Shown here: positions 24,433-33,041 of the stretch, piece by piece | How the letters are laid out: each line of letters begins with the position of its first letter | Position numbering within the stretch: position 1 is the stretch's first letter | Source: JBHHUI01 sp965248775 | GTDB lineage: Bacteria; Chloroflexota; Anaerolineae; Anaerolineales; JBHHUI01 | Assembly: GCA_965248775.1 (NCBI GenBank) | Contig: OZ252150.1 | Location: forward strand, 62,001-126,000 | DNA length: 64,000 nucleotides | Reading direction: 5' to 3' | Program-made: the position numbers and the translations under genes | Notes under the pieces: generated by a model | Databases searched by the model: none | Seen by the model: the letters and a program-made list of their open reading frames with translations, nothing else | Told to the model about the DNA's origin: nothing

Positions 24433-25401
24433 ATGAGTGATGGAGATCAATTGTCACTGTTCAATGCGCAGCCCGAAGAGGAAGAGGTATTGCCGACCAG
24501 CACTCCTGTGCAGACGGTTGCAGGATTGTCCATTGACTCTTCGCTTGCCGCTGCGCTCACCGCTTGGCTGGAAGCCCGCCGAAGAGCGGGGCTCTCGGAA
24601 AACACGTTGAAGAATTACGGTCACGACATCCAATTACTTGTGGATTATGCGGGTGCGGGGGTATCCGTCGGGGCGGTGGACACCCGTACATTAATCGACT
24701 ATCTGGAGTGGATGCGCAATCGACGTGGTGTACCCTGTTCGGATAAAACCTACGATCGACGCGTCACGGCCCTCAAATCGTTCTTTCGCTGGCTCACACC
24801 CGCAGTGACCTTACCCAGCAATCCGGCTGAAGCCATCGTCAATGTTTCGGTGCGCAGTCCATTGGCGACGATTCTGACAGACGCCGAGATCGAGCAAGCG
24901 TTGGCGGCAGCGGATCGAATCCGACAAGCTGAGAAAAAGCCAGATATTCGTCCATACATATTGTTTACATTTCTGCTCCACACCGGATTGCGGAAAGGGG
25001 AATGCGTTCGTCTGGTGCTAAACCATCTGGATATTTCGGACACCTCGAATCCACACCTGTATGTGCGTTATTCGGATAAGCGCCATCGGCACAAAGAGCG
25101 CAAAGTGCTGCTTGACCCGCACTGGGTGGCGGAGTACCGAGAATATGCAGCAGAGTACAGCGTGACAGAAAAAATCTTCCCCTGGTCGGTGCGCCGCCTC
25201 GAATACTTGCTCGAAGATATTACGGTTGCAGCAGGGCTTGAGAAGCACATCTCCTTCGACATGCTTCGCTGGACAAGTGCAGTGCGCGACTGGCGCGCCG
25301 AAATCGAGCCGGAAAAACTGCGTCGCAAGATGGGTCTCTCCAAGATGCAATGGGGCGAAGTGCGCCGGAAGATAATTAAGTTGGAAGGGGGAGCCCAGTA
25401 A
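24433..25401 (+). CDS. Tyrosine-recombinase-like protein, probably inactive
   Basis: The 322-residue protein has a SAM-like core-binding N-domain (ALTAWLEARRRAGLSENTLKNYGHD) and a recombinase catalytic fold (LHTGLRKGECVRL with the first Arg, RYSDKRHRHKERKV with the Lys). The HxxR box reads DMLRWTSAVRDW: Asp stands for the His, with Arg kept and Trp at the second His. At the end, GLSKMQWGEVRRKI lacks the nucleophilic Tyr. I therefore infer a DNA-binding protein rather than a recombinase. The start MSDGDQLSLFN at 24433 follows GGAGG by five bases; an ATG at 24418 overlaps the LCP stop. It lies in the same operon. Confidence 0.75.
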   Translation: MSDGDQLSLFNAQPEEEEVLPTSTPVQTVAGLSIDSSLAAALTAWLEARRRAGLSENTLKNYGHDIQLLVDYAGAGVSVGAVDTRTLIDYLEWMRNRRGVPCSDKTYDRRVTALKSFFRWLTPAVTLPSNPAEAIVNVSVRSPLATILTDAEIEQALAAADRIRQAEKKPDIRPYILFTFLLHTGLRKGECVRLVLNHLDISDTSNPHLYVRYSDKRHRHKERKVLLDPHWVAEYREYAAEYSVTEKIFPWSVRRLEYLLEDITVAAGLEKHISFDMLRWTSAVRDWRAEIEPEKLRRKMGLSKMQWGEVRRKIIKLEGGAQ

Positions 25402-25450
25402 CCAGTAATCAACTAGATGGGTTCAGTCTTAACCGAAGACTGAATACTGG
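25402..25450. repeat. Hairpin between the recombinase-like gene and thrB
   Basis: TTCAGTCTT (25422-25430) and AAGACTGAA (25436-25444) form a perfect 9-bp stem with a 5-nt loop, enclosed by CCAGTA (25402-25407) and TACTGG (25445-25450). No T-run follows directly. The CCAGT/ACTGG outer arms recall the palindrome family of the IS region. Confidence 0.55.
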
Positions 25451-25467
25451 TAACTGTACACTGAAAA

Positions 25468-26382
25468 ATGCCCACTCGCGTCCGAGTCATTGTTCCTGCC
25501 AGTACAGCCAATCTAGGTCCCGGCTTTGATTGTCTGGGATTGGCGCTTGGTCTATACAACACCTTTGAAGTGACCTTGCTTCCAGAGGGCGCCGCCACGC
25601 GCTTCGATATATCGGGCGAGGGTGCGGAAAAGCTCCCAACCGATTCTTCCAATCTCTTTGCAAAGGCTGCGCTCAGCCTTTTGGAAGATGCCGAGCAAAA
25701 CCCGCCCGGACTGCAGGTTATTTCTTCCAATGGAATTCCTGTCGGTTCAGGTCTGGGTTCGAGCTCGGCTGCAGTTGTGGGAGGACTGGTCGCCGGTAAT
25801 GCACTCTTTGGATTAGAACTCTCGCGTGACGAGTTATTGGTACGCGCTTACGAAATTGAAGGGCACCCGGATAATCTAGCGGCTGCGATCTACGGCGGCT
25901 TGGTGCTGGTCGCTATGGACGGCAAGGCTCTCTATAGCGCATCGATTGAGGCCAGCGCAATGAAGGTTGTGATCGCGTTGCCGGCGGTGACTCTCGCAAC
26001 TGTCGAAGCGCGCAAAGTATTGCCATTGTCAGTGCCACACGCCGATGCAGTTTTCAATATGAGTCACACAGCATTTGTCGTTCAGGCTCTGCAGCGTGGG
26101 GATTTTTCAATGCTTAGCTGGGCAATGCAGGACCGCTTGCACCAGCCCTATCGGCGCGAATTGATCTATGGCTTTGACGCAGCAGAGCAAGCTGCCCGCG
26201 AGAACGGGGCTGTTGCCGTCACGCTTTCCGGCGCAGGCCCCGCTCTGGCAGCGTTTTCGGGGCAAGGGCACGAGGAAATTGCTGCAGCCATGACCGAAGC
26301 ATTTGCTGGTAAGGGCATGCCTTGCCGGACCTTCGTATTACCGGTTGATCGGCAAGGCGTTCAGGTCAGTGTGTTGAGTTAG
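25468..26382 (+). CDS. thrB: Homoserine kinase
   Basis: This enzyme phosphorylates homoserine with ATP in threonine biosynthesis. The 304-residue protein carries all three GHMP-kinase motifs: PASTANLGPGFDCLGLAL at residues ~10-27, the ATP-loop IPVGSGLGSSSAAVVGGL at ~92-109, and TLSGAGPALAAF near the C-terminus. The acidic residues of YEIEGHPDNLAAAIYGG match the substrate pocket. The length is normal. It ends 4 bases before the convergent tupC stop. No threonine synthase or homoserine dehydrogenase gene is present in this window. Confidence 0.93.
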   Translation: MPTRVRVIVPASTANLGPGFDCLGLALGLYNTFEVTLLPEGAATRFDISGEGAEKLPTDSSNLFAKAALSLLEDAEQNPPGLQVISSNGIPVGSGLGSSSAAVVGGLVAGNALFGLELSRDELLVRAYEIEGHPDNLAAAIYGGLVLVAMDGKALYSASIEASAMKVVIALPAVTLATVEARKVLPLSVPHADAVFNMSHTAFVVQALQRGDFSMLSWAMQDRLHQPYRRELIYGFDAAEQAARENGAVAVTLSGAGPALAAFSGQGHEEIAAAMTEAFAGKGMPCRTFVLPVDRQGVQVSVLS

Positions 26383-26386
26383 AAGC

Positions 26387-27142
26387 TCAATAAACCATAT
26401 CGCCGCGTACGAAGGCCGCTGTACGAGGATCTTGGGGCTTGCTGAAGAACTGTTCTGTGGCGGCGACTTCGGTGAGGCGGCCATCGAGCAGCAGGGCGCA
26501 ACGGTGTGCGATGCGTCGCGCCTGGAAGATATTGTGCGTGACGAGTACAACGGTTGTCTCGCGCGATTGATTTTGTTCCACAACAAGCTTTTCAATCAAG
26601 GCCACATTGTGAGGATCCAGATTCGCAGTAGGCTCGTCGAGCAACAGCACGTCCGGTTGAATGACCAATGCGCGCGCAAGTGCCACGCGCTGCATCTCCC
26701 CCCCGGAAAGATCGTTCGCGGCTTGATCCGCCAGGTCTGTGAGACCCACAAGGGCGAGTGCAGCGTCAATACGACCATTTGCATCGATACCGCGCACATT
26801 TAATCCAAAGGATACATTGGCGGCCACTGAGCGGTTCAAAAGCTGCGGACGCTGAAAAACGGTCGTCACTCTGCGACGTACTTCAAGAGAGATATCCCCG
26901 TGAATTTGCTGCCCATCGAACTGCAATTCCCCGGCAGTTGCTGGTTCTAAAAAATTTAGAATACGAAGTAACGTTGACTTGCCGGCTCCACTCGGCCCGA
27001 CGATGGCGAGAATCTCGCCCTTCTCAATTGATAACTGATCGATTGAAAGAACCTGCCGATTGTCATACTCCTTGCGGATATTGTGGAGTTCGAAAAGTGT
27101 TGTCAACGGATTAACTGAGTCGCCAGCGTTGGTATGTGCCAC
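26387..27142 (-). CDS. tupC: Tungstate/molybdate ABC transporter ATP-binding protein
   Basis: A 251-residue ABC ATPase: Walker A GPSGAGKSTL, Q-loop TTVFQRPQLL, signature LSGGEMQRVALARAL, Walker B DVLLLDEPTANLD and H-loop LVTHNIFQARR. It powers the importer encoded with the permease and binding protein upstream. The GTG at 27142 overlaps tupB by 32 bases; a later TTG at 27106, just after the tupB stop, is an alternative. The specificity assignment rests on the TupA motif in the operon, not on this subunit. Confidence 0.85.
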   Translation of the reverse strand: MAHTNAGDSVNPLTTLFELHNIRKEYDNRQVLSIDQLSIEKGEILAIVGPSGAGKSTLLRILNFLEPATAGELQFDGQQIHGDISLEVRRRVTTVFQRPQLLNRSVAANVSFGLNVRGIDANGRIDAALALVGLTDLADQAANDLSGGEMQRVALARALVIQPDVLLLDEPTANLDPHNVALIEKLVVEQNQSRETTVVLVTHNIFQARRIAHRCALLLDGRLTEVAATEQFFSKPQDPRTAAFVRGDMVY

Positions 27143-27821
27143 CGAAACGTATCAGTGCCACGTTAGCCGCAAAAGCAAGCATGACAAGCACGATGCCCAA
27201 TGCCAGTGCAAGCGCAAATTCGCCCTTGCGTGTTTCGAGGACGATGGCGGTCGTGAGGACACGCGTCTTCCCTTCGATGTTCCCGCCCACGAGCATCACT
27301 GCGCCGACTTCTGAAATGATGCCCCCAAAGGCGGCTGCGATCGCAGCGAGTACACCCAGGCGTGCTTCCACAAGGACTGCGCGGGCGGTCTGCCAACGCG
27401 TTGCGCCAAGAGCGCGGATTTGAAGACGCAGATCGCGGTCTACACCGGCCACAGCTGCCAGTGTAAGTCCGATGACGAGTGGGAGCGCGATGATGGTCTG
27501 CGCGGAAATCATCGCCCAGGGTGTGAATAACCAGCCTAGAACTCCGAGCGGGCCGGATGTGGAAAGCAACAGAAACACTAAAAGCCCTACAGCCACCGGC
27601 GGCAAACCCATACCGGTATTGATGAGGGCGAGCACGAGTCCGCGAGCCGGCAATTTCTTTCGAAGACCCAGACCTGCGCCAATGGGAATACCGATGAGAG
27701 TGCTGATGAGGAGCGCTGCGAGGCTCACTTGCAATGAAAGCAGTATGATCTGCAGCAAGACTGGATCGAAACTCACCAGGAGTTCCAGCGCGGCTCGGAG
27801 GGCTTCCAGAATGGTTTGCAT
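27111..27821 (-). CDS. tupB: Tungstate ABC transporter permease
   Basis: A 236-residue integral membrane protein with five or six helices and the binding-protein-dependent permease motif EARLGVLAAIAAAFGGIISEVG (EAA-loop type, preceded by RALGATRWQTARAV). Residues GMGLPPVAVGLLVF fit the Tup/Wtp permease group. It is preceded by the lipoprotein gene (8-base gap) and overlaps the ATPase gene, the normal tupABC order. Confidence 0.87.
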   Translation of the reverse strand: MQTILEALRAALELLVSFDPVLLQIILLSLQVSLAALLISTLIGIPIGAGLGLRKKLPARGLVLALINTGMGLPPVAVGLLVFLLLSTSGPLGVLGWLFTPWAMISAQTIIALPLVIGLTLAAVAGVDRDLRLQIRALGATRWQTARAVLVEARLGVLAAIAAAFGGIISEVGAVMLVGGNIEGKTRVLTTAIVLETRKGEFALALALGIVLVMLAFAANVALIRFGGTYQRWRLS

Positions 27822-27829
27822 TGAAGTTG

Positions 27830-28687
27830 CTATTCTGCCACTCGCCAGGCTTCAGAATTGGGATAGAAAAGTGGTTGTCCGAACGACTCCCTCCCGAATT
27901 TGGATATGGCGCGTTGTGTTTCTAGCGCGGTGAGCCATTCTACAAAGTGCTGTACGTTGTCCAAATCCCCGCTCGATTTCACCGGGATGACGCTATACGG
28001 ATTGTAGAGCAAGGGGTCTGGATTTTGTGAAATACTTTCGCCACCGAGCAGGATTTCAAGATTCGAGAGGCTGTGCGATAGCGAAAGAAAAGTTCCCCGA
28101 TCCGTCAGTGTATACGCCTGTTGTTCGTTGGCAAATTGAAGTGCGGCGGCCATGCCCTGCCCGAGTGAGTTATACCAATCCTGTGCTGCAAATGATTCGT
28201 TGCCGGCCGCAGCCCACAGTTCGAACTCTTTGGAGTGTGTACCTGACTCGTCGCCCCGGGAAGCCCAGGGTGCCTGCTCGCTAGCAATTGCGGCGAGAGC
28301 CTGCCCAGCCTCCTCAATTTCTGAAATCCCGGCCGAATCTGCCCGCGGTCCGACGATCACGAAGTCGTTGAACATGACAGCATGTCTGGCGCTGCCGAAG
28401 CCGTTGCGAATAAAATCTTCCTCTCTTGCGGGTGCATGTACCAGGAGTACATCGGCGTCGCCGGATTCGCCGAGCGCCAACGCCTGCCCGGTTCCGACTG
28501 CAATGACATCTACTTCTACTGCATAGCGGCTTTCAAAATCCGGCAATATTGCGTCAAGTAAGCCCGAGTCATACGTGCTAGTTGTCGTCGCCAGCCGCAG
28601 CGTTGATCGTGGCGTGACACTGTTTGTGCAAGCACTTATCGCCAGACTTAATAATACTAAGAGAAGAAAGTATTGTCTCGGTTTCAT
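27830..28687 (-). CDS. tupA: Tungstate-binding lipoprotein
   Basis: The 285-residue protein has a lipoprotein signal peptide (MKPRQYFLLLVLLSLAISAC, Cys20) followed by LRLATTTSTYDSGLLDAILP. The TTTSTxDSGLL motif is the signature oxyanion-binding loop of TupA-type proteins, which bind tungstate more tightly than molybdate. DVLLVHAPAREEDFIRNGFG and VMFNDFVIVGP are further family blocks. I chose ATG 28687; the open frame extends into non-coding sequence before it. It is the first gene of the tup operon. Tungstate supply would serve W- or Mo-enzymes encoded elsewhere. Confidence 0.88.
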   Translation of the reverse strand: MKPRQYFLLLVLLSLAISACTNSVTPRSTLRLATTTSTYDSGLLDAILPDFESRYAVEVDVIAVGTGQALALGESGDADVLLVHAPAREEDFIRNGFGSARHAVMFNDFVIVGPRADSAGISEIEEAGQALAAIASEQAPWASRGDESGTHSKEFELWAAAGNESFAAQDWYNSLGQGMAAALQFANEQQAYTLTDRGTFLSLSHSLSNLEILLGGESISQNPDPLLYNPYSVIPVKSSGDLDNVQHFVEWLTALETQRAISKFGRESFGQPLFYPNSEAWRVAE

Positions 28688-28719
28688 ATTTAAGCTGGAG
28701 AGAATTGTACTGCTGTTCT

Positions 28720-30228
28720 TTATCGTTCGTGGTTGTCTGGAGCGCGAAAATGAATTTGCACAACGCGCGTTGTCTCTGCTCGAACGCGAAAGCGATGGTC
28801 GAGTCGCCAACCCGCTATCCAGACGATTTCGTCATTGCACACCAGAATCGGCAAACGATCTCGCCAGGGCGCAGGGATCTGAGCGTTGATCATAAAATCG
28901 GACACCTTCTGGCTGTGGCCCGACATCCCGAGTGGTTGGAAACGGTCACCCGGCTGCCGAGTTCGCAGAGTCAGCACGGATGTAATTTTATCGGCATCAA
29001 GATAGGCTTGCCATGGATCAGAAATTTTTACCCGGTGTAGAGGCACTAGCTCCACTGCGGGATCGATCTCCACCTGCCAATTGCATTCCGGCAATGCAAT
29101 GCTGCCTGCCTCTGGCAAGACCAATATTTCGGTGGAGTCAATAGCAGGCGCATTGTTTAGAGGTTGTGCTGCAACCCCGGGCAGGCTCAGGATGATCTCT
29201 GCGGGGGCGACCAGCATCTCTACATTGCCCGGTAATGAAGCTTTGGTCCCCGACTCATTTCGATCCACCAAGTGAACTGCTTGCACGATGGTGGTGAAGT
29301 CAATGTCGCATTGTGTGGACTTCAATGTAGTAATAGCATGCCGCAAGATAGCGCGCCGCAATCCGGGCAACAGTTTCCTGAAGGCCTCGCGGTCAATAGT
29401 GATTCGTTCCGAAGGATGGTGTTTCGTAACGACTGTTTCCCAGGCTTCGTCACGGGCTGCGGTGAGCACCTCATAATCCGCGGCGACCACGTCTGCGGTG
29501 CGACGGAGCCGCTCGCTCAGGTGGGGGTTAATTTCTTCCAGATAGGGAAGGACCTCGTTACGCAAACGATTGCGGAAATAGATGGGATCTTTGTTGGAGG
29601 GATCATGCCGGGGCTTTAAAGTGTGTTCCCTGCAATAAGTTTCGATTTCGGCTCGCGTGGTCGCGAGCAATGGGCGCACGAGGAGCAGGCCCGCAGTCAA
29701 CTCAGGTTCCGCAATTTCCAAATCCGAAAATTCGCTCACGGGCTGCATCCCACGCAAACCGGACAGTCCGGTTCCGCGCAACAGGTGCATCAGGACGGTT
29801 TCAGATTGGTCATCAGCGTTATGCCCGACGAATATGGCCCCAGCGCCATACTGGACAGCCGTGCGGGCCAGGAAAGCATAGCGGGCTTGGCGACCGGCTT
29901 CCTCAATGGAGAGTCTTTTCTCCTTGGCCAATAATGGCACATCTTCGTGGCCTATATTCACAGCAAGAGTCCAATCTATTGCCAACCCTTCGACAAAATC
30001 CGCATCCGAATCAGAATCTGGGCGCATCGCATGGTCCAGATGCGCCACAACCAGCGGCGTGCTCATCTGCTCCGGAATTGAGACATGACTTTCGGAAATG
30101 ATGCGATGTAATAATTGGAGCAGGGTGAGGCTGTCTGGACCCCCGGAGACCCCGACCACCCAGGGCAAACAAGCTTCGACGCGTGAATGCATCTGTAGGA
30201 AGGCGATTAGGCGTGGCAACAAGTCCAC
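28720..30228 (-). CDS. tilS: tRNA(Ile)-lysidine synthetase
   Basis: TilS modifies C34 of tRNA-Ile(CAU) to lysidine. The PP-loop SGGPDS is at residues ~29-34. VAHLDHAMR, GHNADDQSETVLMHLLRGTGLSGLRGM and RPLL...CREHTLKPRHDPSN follow in the family order, and a C-terminal TilS substrate-binding domain ends with TRQPGDRFQPLGMSGHSQKV. It is 502 residues from the GTG at 30228; an ATG at 30192 (MHSRVEACL) is an alternative, because the likely -10 (30236-30241) leaves almost no leader for the GTG. Confidence 0.9.
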   Translation of the reverse strand: MDLLPRLIAFLQMHSRVEACLPWVVGVSGGPDSLTLLQLLHRIISESHVSIPEQMSTPLVVAHLDHAMRPDSDSDADFVEGLAIDWTLAVNIGHEDVPLLAKEKRLSIEEAGRQARYAFLARTAVQYGAGAIFVGHNADDQSETVLMHLLRGTGLSGLRGMQPVSEFSDLEIAEPELTAGLLLVRPLLATTRAEIETYCREHTLKPRHDPSNKDPIYFRNRLRNEVLPYLEEINPHLSERLRRTADVVAADYEVLTAARDEAWETVVTKHHPSERITIDREAFRKLLPGLRRAILRHAITTLKSTQCDIDFTTIVQAVHLVDRNESGTKASLPGNVEMLVAPAEIILSLPGVAAQPLNNAPAIDSTEILVLPEAGSIALPECNWQVEIDPAVELVPLHRVKISDPWQAYLDADKITSVLTLRTRQPGDRFQPLGMSGHSQKVSDFMINAQIPAPWRDRLPILVCNDEIVWIAGWRLDHRFRVRAETTRVVQIHFRAPDNHER

Positions 30229-30235
30229 AATACGG

Positions 30236-30244
30236 ATTATAGCA
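30236..30244 (-). promoter_or_regulatory. Extended -10 promoter of tilS
   Basis: The minus strand reads TGCTATAAT across 30244-30236, an extended -10. No convincing -35 is seen. Transcription would begin close to 30229, implying a leaderless or very short-leader message. Confidence 0.5.
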
Positions 30245-30301
30245 TGCGCTCAGAGCTGTGGAATCCACTATTACGTGACATAAATCTTGAATTTTTGCGT
30301 T

Positions 30302-30329
30302 TTGCTGGCAATTTTGTGCATGGTATAAT
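30302..30329 (+). promoter_or_regulatory. Promoter of mreB
   Basis: TATAAT at 30324-30329 is preceded by TG plus one base (TGGTATAAT). A weak -35, TTGCTG, lies at 30302-30307, 16 bases upstream. The leader to the TTG start is about 36 nt and contains AAGGGG. Confidence 0.6.
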
Positions 30330-30371
30330 CGCCCGCTATTACCCTCACATCATCCTCCAAGGGGATTATTT

Positions 30372-31436
30372 TTGGCAGTCAGCCCGCTCAACTGGTTATT
30401 GGGCCTCCTCTCACTTGACATAGGCATAGACCTCGGTACGGCGAACACTCTTGTATACGTTCGTGGTAAGGGCATTGTAATAAACGAGCCCTCGTGGGTC
30501 GCCATAGATAAGCGCTCTCGCAAACCAATAGCGATTGGCGTAGAGGCAAAGGAGCTGGTGGGGCGCACCCCTGCTAATATCTCTGCTGTGCGCCCACTCC
30601 GTGATGGCGTGATCTCCGAGTTTGAGATCACGCAGGCAATGTTATCGTATTTCATCGGGAAGGCACACGAGCAGAGCATTGTCCCGATCCCTCGTCCGCG
30701 TGTTGTCGTTGGTATTCCGAGCGGGGTGACGGAAGTCGAAAAGCGCGCGGTTTACGATGCAACGATTGCCGCCGGAGCTCGTTCTGCCTTTTTGATTGAG
30801 GAACCGACTGCGGCTGCAATTGGGGCGGGATTGCCCGTTGGCGAAGCGCGCGGATCGATGATTGTAGACATTGGGGGCGGCACGACCGAAGTCGCAATCT
30901 TCTCGATGGGCGGGATCGTGATCAGCCGCTCTTTGCGTGTTGCAGGCGATGAGATGGATCAGGACATCATTAACTACTCCCGGAGCAAGTACAACCTGCT
31001 CATCGGGGAGCGTATGGCAGAGCGCGTCAAAATCTCGATTGGTTCGGCCTTCTCCCTGCGCGAAGAAAAATCGGTTACGTTGCGTGGGCGGAATCTCGTA
31101 ACAGGCTTACCCGAAGCGATTGAAGTTTCCTCGATTGAAATTCGCGAAGCTCTCGCGTCTTCCGTTGGCACGATCGTTGATGCCATTAAGGAAGCGATTG
31201 ATGAAACGCCGCCGGAAATCATCGTGGATTTGATGGAAGTCGGCGTTTGTATGGCAGGTGGTGGTTCACAGTTGCAAGGCCTCGTGGAGCGCCTACAAAA
31301 CGATATCAAGATGCGCGTCTGGCTGGCTGAAGATTCAATGACATGCGTAGCGCGCGGCGCGGGCCATATCCTCGAAGATATCGATCACTTACAGCGGTTC
31401 CTCGTCGGACTTGAACGAGGGAGTACCCGGCATTAG
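30372..31436 (+). CDS. mreB: Rod-shape-determining actin homologue MreB
   Basis: This 354-residue bacterial actin polymerises under the membrane and positions wall synthesis. It has the phosphate-1 loop DIGIDLGTANTLVYVRGKGI, PRVVVGIPSGVTEVEKRAV, phosphate-2 IVDIGGGTTEVAIFS and the adenosine motif MAGGGSQLQGLVERL. A hydrophobic N-terminal extension (SPLNWLLGLLS) resembles the membrane-binding amphipathic helix. It starts at TTG 30372, behind AAGGGG. Unusually it is separated from mreCD/mrdA/rodA, which lie 11-22 kb away on the other strand. Confidence 0.92.
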   Translation: MAVSPLNWLLGLLSLDIGIDLGTANTLVYVRGKGIVINEPSWVAIDKRSRKPIAIGVEAKELVGRTPANISAVRPLRDGVISEFEITQAMLSYFIGKAHEQSIVPIPRPRVVVGIPSGVTEVEKRAVYDATIAAGARSAFLIEEPTAAAIGAGLPVGEARGSMIVDIGGGTTEVAIFSMGGIVISRSLRVAGDEMDQDIINYSRSKYNLLIGERMAERVKISIGSAFSLREEKSVTLRGRNLVTGLPEAIEVSSIEIREALASSVGTIVDAIKEAIDETPPEIIVDLMEVGVCMAGGGSQLQGLVERLQNDIKMRVWLAEDSMTCVARGAGHILEDIDHLQRFLVGLERGSTRH

Positions 31437-33041
31437 GTGCCATTTACCACTATTTACCCCGCAAGAATAGATTTTCATTCCATTCATAAATCCATATTTG
31501 TACTCGCGGCATTTGGAATTGGTGTCCTGATCGCATTGGCTCCAGTTGCGTGGAGCCTGATCGTGTTTGTTGCCATCATTGTGTTGCTTGCGATCTTGTA
31601 CGAGCCACTTTTGGGACTTGGATTGGCGCTCTTGCTCGGTCCCCTAAAGGCACTCCTTAGCGTGGAATTACCTCAATTTGCTGTCTTCGACCCGGGCCAG
31701 ATCTTTTTTTTCCTTGCGCTCGGAAGTTGGGTTTTGCATATGCTAGCACGCAGAGATTTTTCTTTTCCCCACGTGCCGACAAACCGGGCATTATTGGCTT
31801 TTGCTTTTTTTGCCACCCTTTCTTTGTGGTCTGCTGCTGACCATGAAAATGGCCTCAAAGAAGTCATCAAATGGCTCGAGATGGCAATCACAGCTGTTCT
31901 AGTTGTTGATGCGATTCGCCGTCGGAGAGTTGGCTGGGTGATCGCTCTGGTGTTGTTCGCCGGGAGTGTGCAGGCAGCGGTCGGAGTTTGGCAATTCGGA
32001 CTGCGCGGGAGCGGGCCGGATCACTTTGAGATACAGCCCGGATTCTTCCGTGCCTATGGTGTATTTGAGCAGCCCAATCCATTTGGCGGCTTTATGGGCA
32101 TGGTCTGGCCGATTGCGGCAGGAATAGCAATTGGATTTCTCGGCAAGTGGATTGCGGACGGTGGATTGCGTAATGCGGCTCGCGGAGCGTATACCGAATT
32201 CCGCATTACGAATTCTGCATTCGCTCTAGTCACGCTCGCCTCGGCAGCCCTCCTGTCCGCCCTCGCTCTCATCCTCTCCTTCTCACGTGGAGCCTGGCTA
32301 GGGGCAGCGGCCGCAGCTTGGGTGATGCTCATACTCTCGCCGCGCCGTCGTTTGATCGGCCTGTCGCTTGGGATTGCCGCAATTCTGGTATTTCTGCTCG
32401 AATTGCGTAGCGGAGCCCTGCCCGATAGTGTTTCCGCTCGCCTCGCTGCAGTGAATGAATTCGTGCAAGTGTATGACGTGCGCGGAGCACATATTGAAGA
32501 AAACAATTTCAGCCTTATCGAGCGGATTGCGCATTGGCAGACTGCCGTTTCTATGGCTTCTGCAAAACCCTGGCTTGGGGTGGGAATAGGCAACTGGGAT
32601 GCTGCTTATTCAGAATATCAATTGATCAACTGGCCGGCATCATTGGGGCATGCCCACAATATTTACCTCAATATGCTCGCGGAGATTGGGTTCCTGGGCC
32701 TGACTGCGTATATCCTTCTTTGGATCTCCATCATAATCAATTCCTGGCGTGCGGCTGAGGCCACTGTGGGCTGGATGCGTGGCCTCGCCATCGGATTGCT
32801 GGGAGTGTGGACGCATCTTGCAGTGCACCAGCTGGTGGATAATTTGTTTGTTAACAATCTGCATTTCTATATTGGAACGCTGTTCGGATTGCTGGCATGG
32901 TTGCTGGAATTGGGGAAACTGACCCAACCAGATGAAGCGGAAATTTCTGGAGGCGAGCAGATAAATATAATTTCTTCAAAAAGGTATTTATCTTTAGTTT
33001 CCGCTAACGCTAAGAGGGGTCAAGTCCTTGGGCGACCTTGA
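31437..33041 (+). CDS. O-antigen ligase/polymerase-like (Wzy_C) membrane protein, 3' end altered by an IS
   Basis: About a dozen membrane helices and a Wzy_C core, with FSRGAWLGAAAAAWV, then KPWLGVGIGNWDAAY, LGHAHNIYLNMLAEIGFLG. Such enzymes join or polymerise lipid-linked glycans on the outer membrane face. It starts at GTG 31437, directly after the mreB stop. The last residues (about LVSANAKRGQVLGRP) are encoded by the left end of the IS4-like element. Removing the IS gives a native tail KRYLSKAKVMG ending at TAA 34576-34578, so only about seven residues are replaced and the protein may still work. Confidence 0.8.
   Translation: MPFTTIYPARIDFHSIHKSIFVLAAFGIGVLIALAPVAWSLIVFVAIIVLLAILYEPLLGLGLALLLGPLKALLSVELPQFAVFDPGQIFFFLALGSWVLHMLARRDFSFPHVPTNRALLAFAFFATLSLWSAADHENGLKEVIKWLEMAITAVLVVDAIRRRRVGWVIALVLFAGSVQAAVGVWQFGLRGSGPDHFEIQPGFFRAYGVFEQPNPFGGFMGMVWPIAAGIAIGFLGKWIADGGLRNAARGAYTEFRITNSAFALVTLASAALLSALALILSFSRGAWLGAAAAAWVMLILSPRRRLIGLSLGIAAILVFLLELRSGALPDSVSARLAAVNEFVQVYDVRGAHIEENNFSLIERIAHWQTAVSMASAKPWLGVGIGNWDAAYSEYQLINWPASLGHAHNIYLNMLAEIGFLGLTAYILLWISIIINSWRAAEATVGWMRGLAIGLLGVWTHLAVHQLVDNLFVNNLHFYIGTLFGLLAWLLELGKLTQPDEAEISGGEQINIISSKRYLSLVSANAKRGQVLGRP

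Noticed and set aside
24433..25401. Integrase of a genomic island with tRNA attachment site
   Set aside because: The protein lacks catalytic residues, lies in a wall operon, and no direct repeat of a tRNA end was found.
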